Shown here in pieces: positions 16,236-24,519 of a stretch of DNA of 64,000 nucleotides. Under the pieces are notes generated by a model. The model saw only the letters and a program-made list of their open reading frames with translations. It made no database searches and was not told where the DNA came from. This DNA is from LH-M37 sp965602855 (GTDB lineage: Bacteria > Pseudomonadota > Gammaproteobacteria > SZUA-229): the NCBI GenBank assembly GCA_965602855.1, contig CBFCZV010000002.1:40197-104196 (forward strand), read 5' to 3'. The first letter of the stretch is position 1; every line of letters starts with the position of its first letter. Both the position numbers and the translations under genes were made by a program.

Positions 16236-16748
16236 ATGGCACAACTCGAAATATTGCATTACCCGGATGACCGTTTGCGTAAGCAGGCGAAACCGGTTGA
16301 AAAATTTGATAGTGAAATCCTAAAGCTGGTCGATGATATGTTTGAAACCATGTATGAGGCTCCGGGTATTGGTCTGGCCGCGACGCAGGTGAATGTTCAT
16401 CAGCAGGTGATTGTGATTGATATCAGTCCAGAGAAAGATCAGCCGCTGTGCTTGATTAATCCTGAGATTATAGAAAGCAGTGGTGAAGAGATCTCCGCTG
16501 AAGAAGGCTGCCTTTCGGTGCCGGATATTTACGATAAGGTGCAGCGAGACGAGCGTGTTACCGTTAAAGCCTTCGACCAGCATGGTAAAGAATTCACCTT
16601 GCAGGCGGCTGAATTACTGGCGGTTTGTATTCAGCACGAAATGGATCATCTTCAGGGCAAGTTGTTCGTTGATTATCTGTCGCCGCTCAAGCAGCAAAGA
16701 TACAGAAAAAAACTTGAGAAGAATCGCCGACTCAATGTGACGGTTTAA
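16236..16748 (+). CDS. def: Peptide deformylase
   Basis: Removes the formyl group from N-terminal formyl-methionine of new proteins. All three metal motifs are present: GIGLAATQVN (about 45), EGCLSVP (about 88, Cys ligand) and QHEMDHLQG (about 132, two His ligands and catalytic Glu). 170 residues is typical. First gene of the def-fmt-rsmB group; fmt starts five bases after its stop. Confidence 0.97.
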   Translation: MAQLEILHYPDDRLRKQAKPVEKFDSEILKLVDDMFETMYEAPGIGLAATQVNVHQQVIVIDISPEKDQPLCLINPEIIESSGEEISAEEGCLSVPDIYDKVQRDERVTVKAFDQHGKEFTLQAAELLAVCIQHEMDHLQGKLFVDYLSPLKQQRYRKKLEKNRRLNVTV

Positions 16749-16753
16749 TTACT

Positions 16754-17710
16754 GTGACAGGTTCTATTCGAATTATTTATGCAGGAACACCGGACTTTGC
16801 CGTTGCGCCGTTAGTCGCGCTAATTGATGCGGGTTATAACGTAGTTGCGGTTTACACCCAGCCAGACCGCCCCGCTGGGCGAGGTCGTGAGCCAAGGCCT
16901 TCACCGATTAAACAAAAAGCACTTGAGCACACTATTCCTGTATTTCAGCCCGAAACGCTGAAATCTGAAGATGACCAAAAAGCGTTAAGTGATTTAAATT
17001 CTGATCTGATGATCGTTACCGCCTATGGCCTACTGTTGCCCAAAGCCGTGCTCGATATGCCGCGTTTGGGTTGTATTAATGTGCATGCTTCCCTGTTGCC
17101 GCGATGGCGTGGTGCTGCGCCGATTCAACGGGCAATTCTGGCGGGTGATAAACAGACCGGTATTACCATTATGCAAATGGATGAAGGACTGGATACGGGT
17201 GACATGCTGGCAGAGCAGATCTGTGATATCCGACATGATGATACTGGTTCAAATCTGCACGATCGTCTAATGGCAATGGGAGCAGACATTTTATTAGAAA
17301 TGCTGCCCGATTTTATCGAAGGTAAAATTACGCCGCAGAAACAGGATGATACGCAGGCGAACTACGCCAGCAAGCTGAGTAAACAGGAAGCTGAAATCAA
17401 CTGGTCATTATCGGCGGAACAAATTCACCGTAGCGTACTTGCCTACAATGCCTGGCCAGTGGCGTTTACGCACTGGCAGAAAAAGAACAAACAGGATGTA
17501 TTGCGCGTCTGGCAGTCTAAAGTGCTGGATCAGTCTTCGACAAAAATGGCGGGTACGGTTTTAAGCTGTGGTAAAGAAGGCGTCGATGTAGCGACTGGTG
17601 AAGGTGTGCTGTGTTTATTGCAGGTACAGCCATCAGGTAAGAAAGCTATGGCTGCTTCGGACTTTGCCAATGCGCATCATCTTGATGGCCAAGTACTGGG
17701 CAGGGAGTAA
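16754..17710 (+). CDS. fmt: Methionyl-tRNA formyltransferase
   Basis: Formylates Met-tRNAfMet with 10-formyl-THF to allow initiation. The catalytic domain shows IIYAGTPDFAVAPL, the PDRPAGRGREPRPSPIKQKAL loop, and the active-site INVHASLLPRWRGAAPIQRAIL with catalytic Asn and His, plus DTGDM. The C-terminal tRNA-binding domain begins near residue 205. The start is GTG at 16754. It pairs functionally with def just upstream. Confidence 0.97.
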   Translation: MTGSIRIIYAGTPDFAVAPLVALIDAGYNVVAVYTQPDRPAGRGREPRPSPIKQKALEHTIPVFQPETLKSEDDQKALSDLNSDLMIVTAYGLLLPKAVLDMPRLGCINVHASLLPRWRGAAPIQRAILAGDKQTGITIMQMDEGLDTGDMLAEQICDIRHDDTGSNLHDRLMAMGADILLEMLPDFIEGKITPQKQDDTQANYASKLSKQEAEINWSLSAEQIHRSVLAYNAWPVAFTHWQKKNKQDVLRVWQSKVLDQSSTKMAGTVLSCGKEGVDVATGEGVLCLLQVQPSGKKAMAASDFANAHHLDGQVLGRE

Positions 17711-17778
17711 GGCGTATCGCCAGACAAAATAAAAAACAACAGAAGCCCGTTTCTGCCAGACAGGTTGCACTAGAAATA

Positions 17779-19053
17779 TTGCAGCAGGTTTTAATAAAAG
17801 GTCGTTCTCTAGTCGTCGCTAAATCAGCAGCAGACGTTTTAGAAAGCCGTGATCGTGGATTGGCGATGGAATTGGTTAACGGTGTTTTGCGTTGGCACTG
17901 GAAACTCAATTTTTTACTCAATCAATTCTTAAAAAAACCGTTACGCAATAAAGATCACGATGTAAAACTTTTGCTGCTGATGGCTTTGTACGAGCTGGTC
18001 GAGCTAAACACGCCGGATTATGCGGTGGTCAATGAAGCGGTCAGTGCGAGCAAGGTGCTGGGAAAGCAATGGGCGAAAGCCATGATCAACGGCGTGTTGC
18101 GTAACTTTATCCGTGACCAGGAAACTGTCCTGAAAAAAATGGAATCGAATCAGGAGGCGTATTATTCACATCCTTACTGGTTGATTGCTTTATTAAAGAA
18201 AGACTGGCCAGATCGCTGGCAGGCAATTTTGGATGCCAATAATCAACGCCCGCCTTTATGGTTACGAGTAAATGCGGCACAAAATAAAACCGAAGCTTAT
18301 AAATCCTTGCTAGAAGAACAGGGCTTACCTTCATCGCAGCATTCTTCTGCATTACAGGCTTTAAAACTGGAGCAGGGTGTAGATGTAACTTGTTTGCCAG
18401 GCTTTGCTCAGGGCACAGTTTCGGTGCAGGATGCCGGTGCTCAGTTTGCAGCAGCATTACTTGATGTTCAAAAAGGTCAACGTGTGCTGGACTTATGCGC
18501 AGCACCGGGTGGTAAAACCTGCCATGTGCTTGAGCTTGAAAAAGAAATTGAAATGATTGCGGTTGAACTCGAAGAAAAACGTATGTCTCGGGTTAAAGAA
18601 AACCTGAGCCGTTTAAATTTAGAAGCAGAGTTAATCGTCGCCGATGCCAGTGAGGACTCATGGTGGGATGGAAAGCAATTTGATCGCATCATGGTAGATG
18701 CGCCCTGTTCTTCTACTGGTGTAATTCGTCGTCATCCAGATATAAAAGTGCTGCGTTGGGAAGAAGACATAAAATCATTAGCTGAGATTCAGCAGAAAAT
18801 TCTTCAACAGGCCTGGCAGATGCTGGCACCTGGCGGCAGACTTTTATACGTCACTTGCTCGGTGCTACGTCAGGAAAATGAAGCACAGATTGCCAACCTG
18901 TTAGCAACGCAAAACAATGTTGTTGAGCTGGATCTAATCGAAGAAGGTTCAAGTGAATGGGGGGTTGCCTGCAAACACGGTCGCCAGTTATTACCGGGTG
19001 AGCATGATACCGATGGCTTCTATTTTTGTGCTCTGAGCAAGTCTGAATCTTAA
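17779..19053 (+). CDS. rsmB: 16S rRNA (cytosine-967 C5)-methyltransferase RsmB
   Basis: Methylates C967 of 16S rRNA using SAM. It has an N-terminal NusB-like RNA-binding domain and a C-terminal methyltransferase: VLDLCAAPGGKTCHVLEL (SAM loop), MVDAPCSSTGVIRRHPDIK (PCS motif) and LYVTCSVL with the catalytic Cys. The given start (TTG 17779) is the first canonical start codon but cuts the first helix of the NusB domain and has no ribosome-binding site. The frame is open back to a TGA at 17683, and family-like residues (SARQVALEIL) continue upstream. ATC at 17716, eight bases after GGGAG, is a possible rare start codon and would add 21 residues. It follows fmt directly. Confidence 0.93.
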   Translation: MQQVLIKGRSLVVAKSAADVLESRDRGLAMELVNGVLRWHWKLNFLLNQFLKKPLRNKDHDVKLLLLMALYELVELNTPDYAVVNEAVSASKVLGKQWAKAMINGVLRNFIRDQETVLKKMESNQEAYYSHPYWLIALLKKDWPDRWQAILDANNQRPPLWLRVNAAQNKTEAYKSLLEEQGLPSSQHSSALQALKLEQGVDVTCLPGFAQGTVSVQDAGAQFAAALLDVQKGQRVLDLCAAPGGKTCHVLELEKEIEMIAVELEEKRMSRVKENLSRLNLEAELIVADASEDSWWDGKQFDRIMVDAPCSSTGVIRRHPDIKVLRWEEDIKSLAEIQQKILQQAWQMLAPGGRLLYVTCSVLRQENEAQIANLLATQNNVVELDLIEEGSSEWGVACKHGRQLLPGEHDTDGFYFCALSKSES

Positions 19054-19152
19054 TAGGCTGTATTTCTGTATGGAAGGGCGTAAACTTCGCGCCATACAGG
19101 GCTTGAAGTTTGTTTGAGCATTTAATTCGGTTTTTTTGCGTGAAATAAGATC

Positions 19153-20529
19153 ATGAATATTCTGATACTGGGAGCAGGGCAGGTTGGTTCATCGGTAGCC
19201 GCTAATCTGGCTTCTGAAGCCAACGATATTACGCTGGTTGATTCCAAAACTGAGTTGCTGGATGACTTGCGTGATCGTCTGGATATCCAGACCGTTACCG
19301 GCCATGCCTCTAATCCACGGGTGCTGGTGCAGGCTGGCATTGAAGATGCTGATATGTTGATCGCTGTGACCAATAGCGATGAAACTAATATGATGGCCTG
19401 TCAGGTTGCTCATACTTTATTCCATACGCCCACAAAAATCGCACGAGTTCGTTCTGCCTCATATTTAAGTCATCGTGAGTTGTTCGGCAATGAGGCGGTG
19501 CCGGTGGATGTGCTGATTAGTCCTGAACAAATCATTTCCAGTTACGTACACCGTTTAATTGAATACCCTGGTGCTTTGCAGGTACTGAACTTTGCGGATG
19601 GCAAGGTGCAGCTAGTGGGTATTAAGGCTTATTATGGTGGCCCTCTTGTTGGTCATGCGATTAGTACATTGCGTGAGCATGTGCCGAATGTTGATACCCG
19701 TGTGGCAGCGATTTATCGGCGTGGCAAGGGAATTGTGCCCAAGGGTGATCGTGTTATTGAAGCGGATGATGAGGTTTTCTTCATTGCAGCGCGTAAAGAC
19801 ATTCGCACGGTCATGTCTGAATTGCGCAGGATGGAGAATCCTTTCAAAAGAATCATGCTCGCTGGCGGTGGCAATATTGGCATGCGTCTGGCACAGGCGC
19901 TGGAAGGTCAGTATCAGGTTAAATTGCTGGAGCACAGCAAAAATCGTGCACAATTTTTGAGTCGGGAATTGAACTCATCAATCGTGTTGTTGGGCGATTC
20001 TGCGGATAAGGACTTATTGCTGGAAGAAAACATTGATCAGATGGATGTGTTCTGTGCGCTAACCAATGATGATGAAGCCAATATACTTTCTTCCATGCTG
20101 GCAAAAGAACTAGGCGCGAGAAAAGTGATGTCGTTGATCAATCGTCCTGCTTATGTTGATTTAATCGAGAACCAGGAATCAATCGATGTAGCAATTTCTC
20201 CGCAGCAGGTGACTATTGGTGCATTGCTGACGCACGTGCGTCGTGGTGACGTGGTGGCTGTTCATGCTTTGCGTCGTGGTGCGGCAGAGGCGATTGAAGC
20301 GGTTGCACATGGTGACAGTAAAACTTCAAAAGTGGTTGGTCGTCAGGTTGATCAAATTGAGTTGCCCGAAGGTGCAACCATTGGTGCAATCGTTCGTGGT
20401 GATGAGGTAATAATGGCACACCATGATGTTGTTATTCAGGCTGAAGATCATTTGATCATGTTTTTGCTGGACAAGAAAAAAATCCATGAAGTTGAAAAAC
20501 TTTTCCAGGTTGCTGTGACCTTTATCTAA
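19153..20529 (+). CDS. trkA: Trk potassium uptake regulator TrkA
   Basis: Peripheral NAD+/ATP-binding subunit controlling the TrkH K+ channel from the cytoplasmic side. Two RCK halves are seen: MNILILGAGQVGSSVAANL with an acidic residue ending beta-2 (LVDSK), and a second at about residue 233 (IMLAGGGNIGMRLAQAL), each followed by a TrkA-C domain. 458 residues is the gammaproteobacterial length. trkH follows after 9 bases, so both subunits are co-expressed. Confidence 0.96.
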   Translation: MNILILGAGQVGSSVAANLASEANDITLVDSKTELLDDLRDRLDIQTVTGHASNPRVLVQAGIEDADMLIAVTNSDETNMMACQVAHTLFHTPTKIARVRSASYLSHRELFGNEAVPVDVLISPEQIISSYVHRLIEYPGALQVLNFADGKVQLVGIKAYYGGPLVGHAISTLREHVPNVDTRVAAIYRRGKGIVPKGDRVIEADDEVFFIAARKDIRTVMSELRRMENPFKRIMLAGGGNIGMRLAQALEGQYQVKLLEHSKNRAQFLSRELNSSIVLLGDSADKDLLLEENIDQMDVFCALTNDDEANILSSMLAKELGARKVMSLINRPAYVDLIENQESIDVAISPQQVTIGALLTHVRRGDVVAVHALRRGAAEAIEAVAHGDSKTSKVVGRQVDQIELPEGATIGAIVRGDEVIMAHHDVVIQAEDHLIMFLLDKKKIHEVEKLFQVAVTFI

Positions 20530-20538
20530 ATAGTTATT

Positions 20539-21990
20539 ATGCATACTGCCGTAATTCAACGCCTGATTGGTTTATTGTTGATGTTGTTTAGTACAACATT
20601 GTTGCCGCCTGTTGTTATCGATTTAATCTATCAGGAAGATGCAGGCCGAGCTTTTTATTTTAGTTTTATTTTATTATTTGTTGTTGGTTTATTGCTTTTC
20701 CTTCCGGTTAGAAATCAGCGCGGTGATCTAAGGTTGCGCGATGGTTTTATGGTGGTGGTTTTGTTCTGGCTGGTGCTGGGTGTTGCAGGCGCCTTGCCTT
20801 TAGTGCTTTATGAATCCTTAGCTATTAGCTTCAGTGATGCAGTGTTTGAATCGATGTCAGGTTTGACCACGACCGGTGCAACAGTTTTATCGGGTCTGGA
20901 CAACTTGCCGCATAGCGTTCTTTTTTACAGGCAGGAACTGCAATGGCTCGGCGGTATGGGTATCATCGTACTGGCGGTAGCGGTGATGCCAATGCTGGGT
21001 ATTGGTGGTATGCAATTGTATCGCGCAGAAACACCAGGGCCAGTTAAGGATAATAAATTAACGCCACGTATCGCCGAAACAGCCAAAGCACTCTGGTACA
21101 TCTATCTGGGTTTGACGCTAGCCTGTTTTGCTGGTTACTGGCTGGCGGGTATGTCAGCGTTTGATGCCATTGGTCATAGTTTTTCCACGGTTTCAATCGG
21201 TGGGTTTTCAACACACGATGCTAGTATGGGGTATTTCGATGATCCTATGGTGGAAACTGTTGCTATCTTTTTCATGTTTCTCGGTGGTATTAATTTCGGA
21301 TTACATTTTGCTGCCATGCGTAATTTTAATTTGATGAATTATTTACGTGATGCAGAATTTAGAATGTATGCATCAGGGCTGCTGATTGTTTCAGTAGCAA
21401 GTGTGTCTTATCTGTATATAAATTCCGTGGTGCCTGAATTTGCGCAGGCAATACGTCAAGGTGTTTTTCACGCTGTCTCGATTGCAACCACTTCAGGCTT
21501 TACCCTGAGTGAATTTTCACTCTGGCCAGTGTTCGTTCCGGTAATGCTTTTATTCGCCAGCTTTGTCGGTGGTTGCGCAGGTTCAACCGGTGGTGGTATG
21601 AAAGTGATCCGGGTATTGTTATTGATCAAGCAGGGGCAGCGGGAAATGATGCGCCTGATTCATCCTAATGCGCAGGTAGTTGTGAAGCTGGGGCAGCAGC
21701 CCGTTTCTGATCGCGTTATTAATGCAGTCTGGGGTTTCTTTGCCGCTTATGTGGCTATCTTTGCAGTGATGATGTTGTTGCTTATGTTAACAGGCAATGA
21801 TCAGGTGACGGCTTTTTCTGCGGTGGCTGCGACTATAAATAATCTTGGTCCGGGTCTGGGCGATGTTAGTGCGAATTACGCAAGTCTGGGTGTGTTCGAT
21901 AAGTGGGTGTTATGTTTTTCTATGTTGCTGGGTCGCCTTGAAGTATTTACCTTGCTAGTTTTGTTTATGCCTGCTTTCTGGCGGAAGTAA
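20539..21990 (+). CDS. trkH: Trk potassium transporter, channel subunit TrkH
   Basis: Inner-membrane K+ channel-like transporter of about ten transmembrane helices with four pore loops; visible loop sequences include ESMSGLTTTGATVLSGL, TVSIGGFSTHDAS, ATTSGFTLSEF and NNLGPGLGD. The conserved SFVGGCAGSTGGGMKVIR segment lies before the last pore loop. 483 residues. It works with TrkA encoded just upstream, and the next gene starts one base after its stop. Confidence 0.96.
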   Translation: MHTAVIQRLIGLLLMLFSTTLLPPVVIDLIYQEDAGRAFYFSFILLFVVGLLLFLPVRNQRGDLRLRDGFMVVVLFWLVLGVAGALPLVLYESLAISFSDAVFESMSGLTTTGATVLSGLDNLPHSVLFYRQELQWLGGMGIIVLAVAVMPMLGIGGMQLYRAETPGPVKDNKLTPRIAETAKALWYIYLGLTLACFAGYWLAGMSAFDAIGHSFSTVSIGGFSTHDASMGYFDDPMVETVAIFFMFLGGINFGLHFAAMRNFNLMNYLRDAEFRMYASGLLIVSVASVSYLYINSVVPEFAQAIRQGVFHAVSIATTSGFTLSEFSLWPVFVPVMLLFASFVGGCAGSTGGGMKVIRVLLLIKQGQREMMRLIHPNAQVVVKLGQQPVSDRVINAVWGFFAAYVAIFAVMMLLLMLTGNDQVTAFSAVAATINNLGPGLGDVSANYASLGVFDKWVLCFSMLLGRLEVFTLLVLFMPAFWRK

Positions 21991-21991
21991 T

Positions 21992-22933
21992 ATGTCAAAA
22001 AGCCATTCTATTGTCAGTAATATACCTGCGTTTAGCCTATCTTTACTGCGCCCACGTTATTGGCTCACATGGTTGGGTGTTATCTTTTTATTCGTCCTCG
22101 CCTGGTTGCCGGAATTTGTAACCTCTTTCTTGAGTCGTATTCTAGGCGTGCATGTTTCGGCTAAAAATAAAAAACGTTACCACATTGCCAAAGTGAATCT
22201 GAAACTTTGCTATCCGGGTAAAAGTGAAAAGGAAATCTACGCAATGTTACAGGTTCACTTTATTGAGCAAGTTCGCGCCATGTTGTATTACGCAAGATTA
22301 TGGTTTTATCCTGAATTTATGTTGCGTCAAATGATACTGGTAGAAGGTTTTGAGCAGATTGAACGTTTCCGTAAGCAAGATCGCAATATTATTATTTTGT
22401 TATCACACAGCGTTGGTCTTGATGTTGCCATTGCATCAATTTCTATGCGCTATGGTGCTAATGGTCCTTACAAGCCAATGCGTAATCCTGTGATTGATTG
22501 GTTGTTGGCAAATCGGCGAGTGCGTTATGGCGGTATAATTTTTCCTCGGGAAGATGGTTTGCGTCCTATTGTGCGCGCAACTAGAACGGGTGATCCGCTT
22601 GTGTATCTGGCCGATGAAGATCTGGGTAGCGATCGTTCCATTTTTGTGCCGTTATTTGGTGTGCAAAAAGCAACAATACCTGTATTGGGTCGGTTAGCTA
22701 AATCTTGTGATGCTGCCGTGCTGCCGTGCATCTGTTGTTATGATGGACAGTTAAAAAAATATAAAACTACCTTGCTGCCTCCTGTTGAAAACATGACGGG
22801 TGATGATGCTGGTGATGCGCTCGCGATGAATCAGGCGATAGAAAAAACGATTGCGGTATGTCCTTCACAATATTTCTGGTCTTTCAGGTTGTTTCAAACA
22901 CGTCCACCGGGTGAAAAGTCGCCGTATGAATGA
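21992..22933 (+). CDS. Lipid A late acyltransferase (LpxL/HtrB family)
   Basis: An acyl-ACP-dependent acyltransferase of 313 residues with one N-terminal membrane helix (YWLTWLGVIFLFVLAWL). The catalytic HX4D motif is present (LSHSVGLDVAI, near residue 138), as is the family's conserved LANRRVRYGGIIFPRE region. It likely adds a secondary acyl chain to lipid A on the inner face of the inner membrane. LpxL and LpxM cannot be told apart by eye. Its last 8 bases overlap the ttcA start. Confidence 0.88.
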   Translation: MSKSHSIVSNIPAFSLSLLRPRYWLTWLGVIFLFVLAWLPEFVTSFLSRILGVHVSAKNKKRYHIAKVNLKLCYPGKSEKEIYAMLQVHFIEQVRAMLYYARLWFYPEFMLRQMILVEGFEQIERFRKQDRNIIILLSHSVGLDVAIASISMRYGANGPYKPMRNPVIDWLLANRRVRYGGIIFPREDGLRPIVRATRTGDPLVYLADEDLGSDRSIFVPLFGVQKATIPVLGRLAKSCDAAVLPCICCYDGQLKKYKTTLLPPVENMTGDDAGDALAMNQAIEKTIAVCPSQYFWSFRLFQTRPPGEKSPYE

Positions 22934-23729
22934 TCGTGTTGTTAATGTAGAGCTGCCGTTGATGAATGCAGATGTAAAACACCTGAAAAAACGCCTGCGA
23001 CATAAGGTTGGTGAAGCGATTGTTCAGTATGGAATGATTGAGCACGGCGATCGTGTCATGGTGTGCATGTCTGGGGGCAAGGATAGCTACACTATGCTCG
23101 ATATTCTGCTTGAGTTGCAGAAAAAAGCGCCGATTGATTTTGAGTTGATCGCGGTCAATCTTGATCAGAAGCAGCCGGGGTTTCCCGAGCACATCCTGCC
23201 TGATTACTTACGTGAGCTGGGTGTCGAGTTTCATATCATCGAACAGGATACATACAGCATTGTCAAAGAAAAAATACCCGAGGGCAAAACTACCTGTGGT
23301 TTATGCTCACGTTTGCGTCGCGGTATTTTGTATAACTTTGCCGATGAAATTGGTGCGACTAAAATTGCACTGGGACATCATCGTGATGACATGGTGGAAA
23401 CGCTGTTTCTGAATATGTTCTTTAACGGGCAGCTTAAGTCGATGCCGCCCAAGTTGTTGAGCGATGATAAAAAGCATATGGTTATTCGACCGATGGCTTT
23501 ATGTAAGGAAAGTGATATCGTGCGTTATGCTGATTTGCGACAGTTTCCGATTATTCCTTGCAATTTATGTGGATCGCAGGAAAATATGCAGCGTAAAGTG
23601 GTCAAGTCGATGATTAAAAACTGGGAGGATGAATACCCGGGTAGAAGTGATATTATTATGCGGAGTCTGACTGATGTTAAGCCTTCGCATTTAGCAGATG
23701 CAGAGTTGTTTAATTTTGCGGGGTTGTGA
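22926..23729 (+). CDS. ttcA: tRNA 2-thiocytidine(32) synthetase TtcA
   Basis: Thiolates C32 of certain tRNAs using ATP and a [4Fe-4S] cluster. The PP-loop is VCMSGGKDSYTML near residue 45. Cluster-binding CxxC motifs appear as CGLCSRLRRG (near 125) and PCNLCGSQ (near 215). ATG 22926 gives 267 residues; a frame extension further upstream runs through the acyltransferase gene and is not credible. The GC-rich hairpin just downstream faces the other strand (see 23741-23774). Confidence 0.95.
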   Translation: MNDRVVNVELPLMNADVKHLKKRLRHKVGEAIVQYGMIEHGDRVMVCMSGGKDSYTMLDILLELQKKAPIDFELIAVNLDQKQPGFPEHILPDYLRELGVEFHIIEQDTYSIVKEKIPEGKTTCGLCSRLRRGILYNFADEIGATKIALGHHRDDMVETLFLNMFFNGQLKSMPPKLLSDDKKHMVIRPMALCKESDIVRYADLRQFPIIPCNLCGSQENMQRKVVKSMIKNWEDEYPGRSDIIMRSLTDVKPSHLADAELFNFAGL

Positions 23730-23740
23730 TAATCGATAGC

Positions 23741-23774
23741 AGAAATAAAAAGACCCCGGTAAAAACCGGGGTCT
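23741..23774 (-). terminator. Rho-independent terminator of the minus-strand small RNA
   Basis: The perfect 10-bp stem AGACCCCGGT / ACCGGGGTCT (23751-23774) has a 4-base loop. The U-tract is only on the minus strand (UUUUAUUUCU after the stem); on the plus strand the stem is followed by AGGGCC. It therefore ends a minus-strand transcript rather than ttcA, although weak bidirectional use is possible. Confidence 0.85.
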
Positions 23775-23938
23775 AGGGCCTTCCTTGATTGGTGATTGAG
23801 TCTCGCACTGTAGCTTGTCCGTCTTTTTCCTTAAGGTTCTTCCTTTAATATCTAACAGTCCCTTATCCGTATCCTTGATCTAAACATATGCTACGTTATT
23901 TCCCTATGTCCTTTGTTGACTCTTTCCCTTTGTCCCTG
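23741..23938 (-). ncRNA. Candidate CsrA/RsmA-sequestering small RNA (CsrB/RsmY/RsmZ-like)
   Basis: The minus strand of the ttcA-dtd gap would give an RNA of about 195 bases with eleven GGA triplets before its terminator. Most sit in A-rich contexts such as CAGGGACA, AAAGGACA, CAAGGAUA, ACGGAUAA, UAAGGAAA and ACGGACAA; plus-strand TCC positions are 23782, 23818, 23828, 23841, 23859, 23866, 23872, 23901, 23909, 23925 and 23933. Repeated (A/C)NGGA sites ending in a strong terminator are the hallmark of RNAs that titrate the translational regulator CsrA. A GATAAT -10 box lies at 23944-23949, and a palindrome of the GacA/UvrY type lies about 65 bases upstream of the predicted start. The 5' end is estimated, not measured. 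No long open frame competes on this strand. Confidence 0.82.
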
Positions 23939-23943
23939 TGGGG

Positions 23944-23949
23944 ATTATC
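23944..23949 (-). promoter_or_regulatory. Predicted -10 box of the small RNA
   Basis: The minus strand reads GATAAT here, five of six matches to TATAAT, with a predicted start 6-7 bases later near 23938. No good -35 hexamer is seen at the proper distance, as expected for an activator-dependent promoter. Confidence 0.55.
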
Positions 23950-23993
23950 TGCGTGTTAGTGATTTCATGCTATCAGTGGATTGGGTTACGTTG

Positions 23994-24011
23994 CGTAGGA
24001 CTATTCCTACG
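23994..24011 (-). promoter_or_regulatory. GacA/UvrY-like upstream activating palindrome
   Basis: CGTAGG-N6-CCTACG is an 18-base palindrome (outer 7-base arms perfect). It has the same half-site spacing as the GacA box TGTAAG-N6-CTTACA and matches four of six bases in each half. It is centred about 65 bases before the predicted start of the small RNA, where GacA boxes normally sit. It could also serve dtd, whose start codon is 40 bases away on the other strand. Confidence 0.6.
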
Positions 24012-24050
24012 TGGTGAATTCTTGCCGCATATTCAGCTGGAGAAGGCATT

Positions 24051-24488
24051 ATGATTGGTTTGCTTCAGCGTGTGACCCGTGCATCAGTGACGGTTGATGG
24101 AGAACGTATCGCACAAATAGGTGCTGGCTTGATGGTGCTGGTGGGTGTGGAAAAAAATGACAGTCAAGAGCAGGCCGAGCGTCTGGTTAAAAAATTGCTG
24201 GAATATCGTGTTTTTGCCGATGATGACGGCAAGATGAACTTGAGTGTGCTAGATATTGAGGGTGAAGTGTTGTTGGTGCCGCAGTTCACGCTGGCGGTGG
24301 ATACCGGCAAGGGTAAGCGCCCCAGTTTTTCATCAGCAGCACCACCTGAACAAGGAGCTGATTTATTTGTGGCAGTTGTTGATATAATGAGCCGGCAATT
24401 ACCGCAGGTGCAAATGGGTCGGTTTGGTGCCGATATGGCGGTTGAGCTAATTAATGATGGTCCTGTGACCTTTTGGTTGCAGGTTTAA
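24051..24488 (+). CDS. dtd: D-aminoacyl-tRNA deacylase
   Basis: Hydrolyses D-aminoacyl-tRNA (and Gly-tRNAAla) to protect translation. The 145-residue protein starts MIGLLQRVTRASVTVDG and has both cross-subunit active-site motifs: VPQFTLAV (usually SQFTL) and NDGPVTFWL containing the Gly-cisPro pair. The start follows GGAGAAGG. hisB follows after about 30 bases, so dtd may head the histidine operon transcript. Confidence 0.95.
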   Translation: MIGLLQRVTRASVTVDGERIAQIGAGLMVLVGVEKNDSQEQAERLVKKLLEYRVFADDDGKMNLSVLDIEGEVLLVPQFTLAVDTGKGKRPSFSSAAPPEQGADLFVAVVDIMSRQLPQVQMGRFGADMAVELINDGPVTFWLQV

Positions 24489-24519
24489 GTAATGAGCGAT
24501 GGCTCAATTGGAGATAGTA

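Noticed and set aside
23751..23774. Hairpin as the terminator of ttcA
   Set aside because: No T-run follows on the plus strand; the U-tract lies on the minus strand, so it was assigned to the small RNA.
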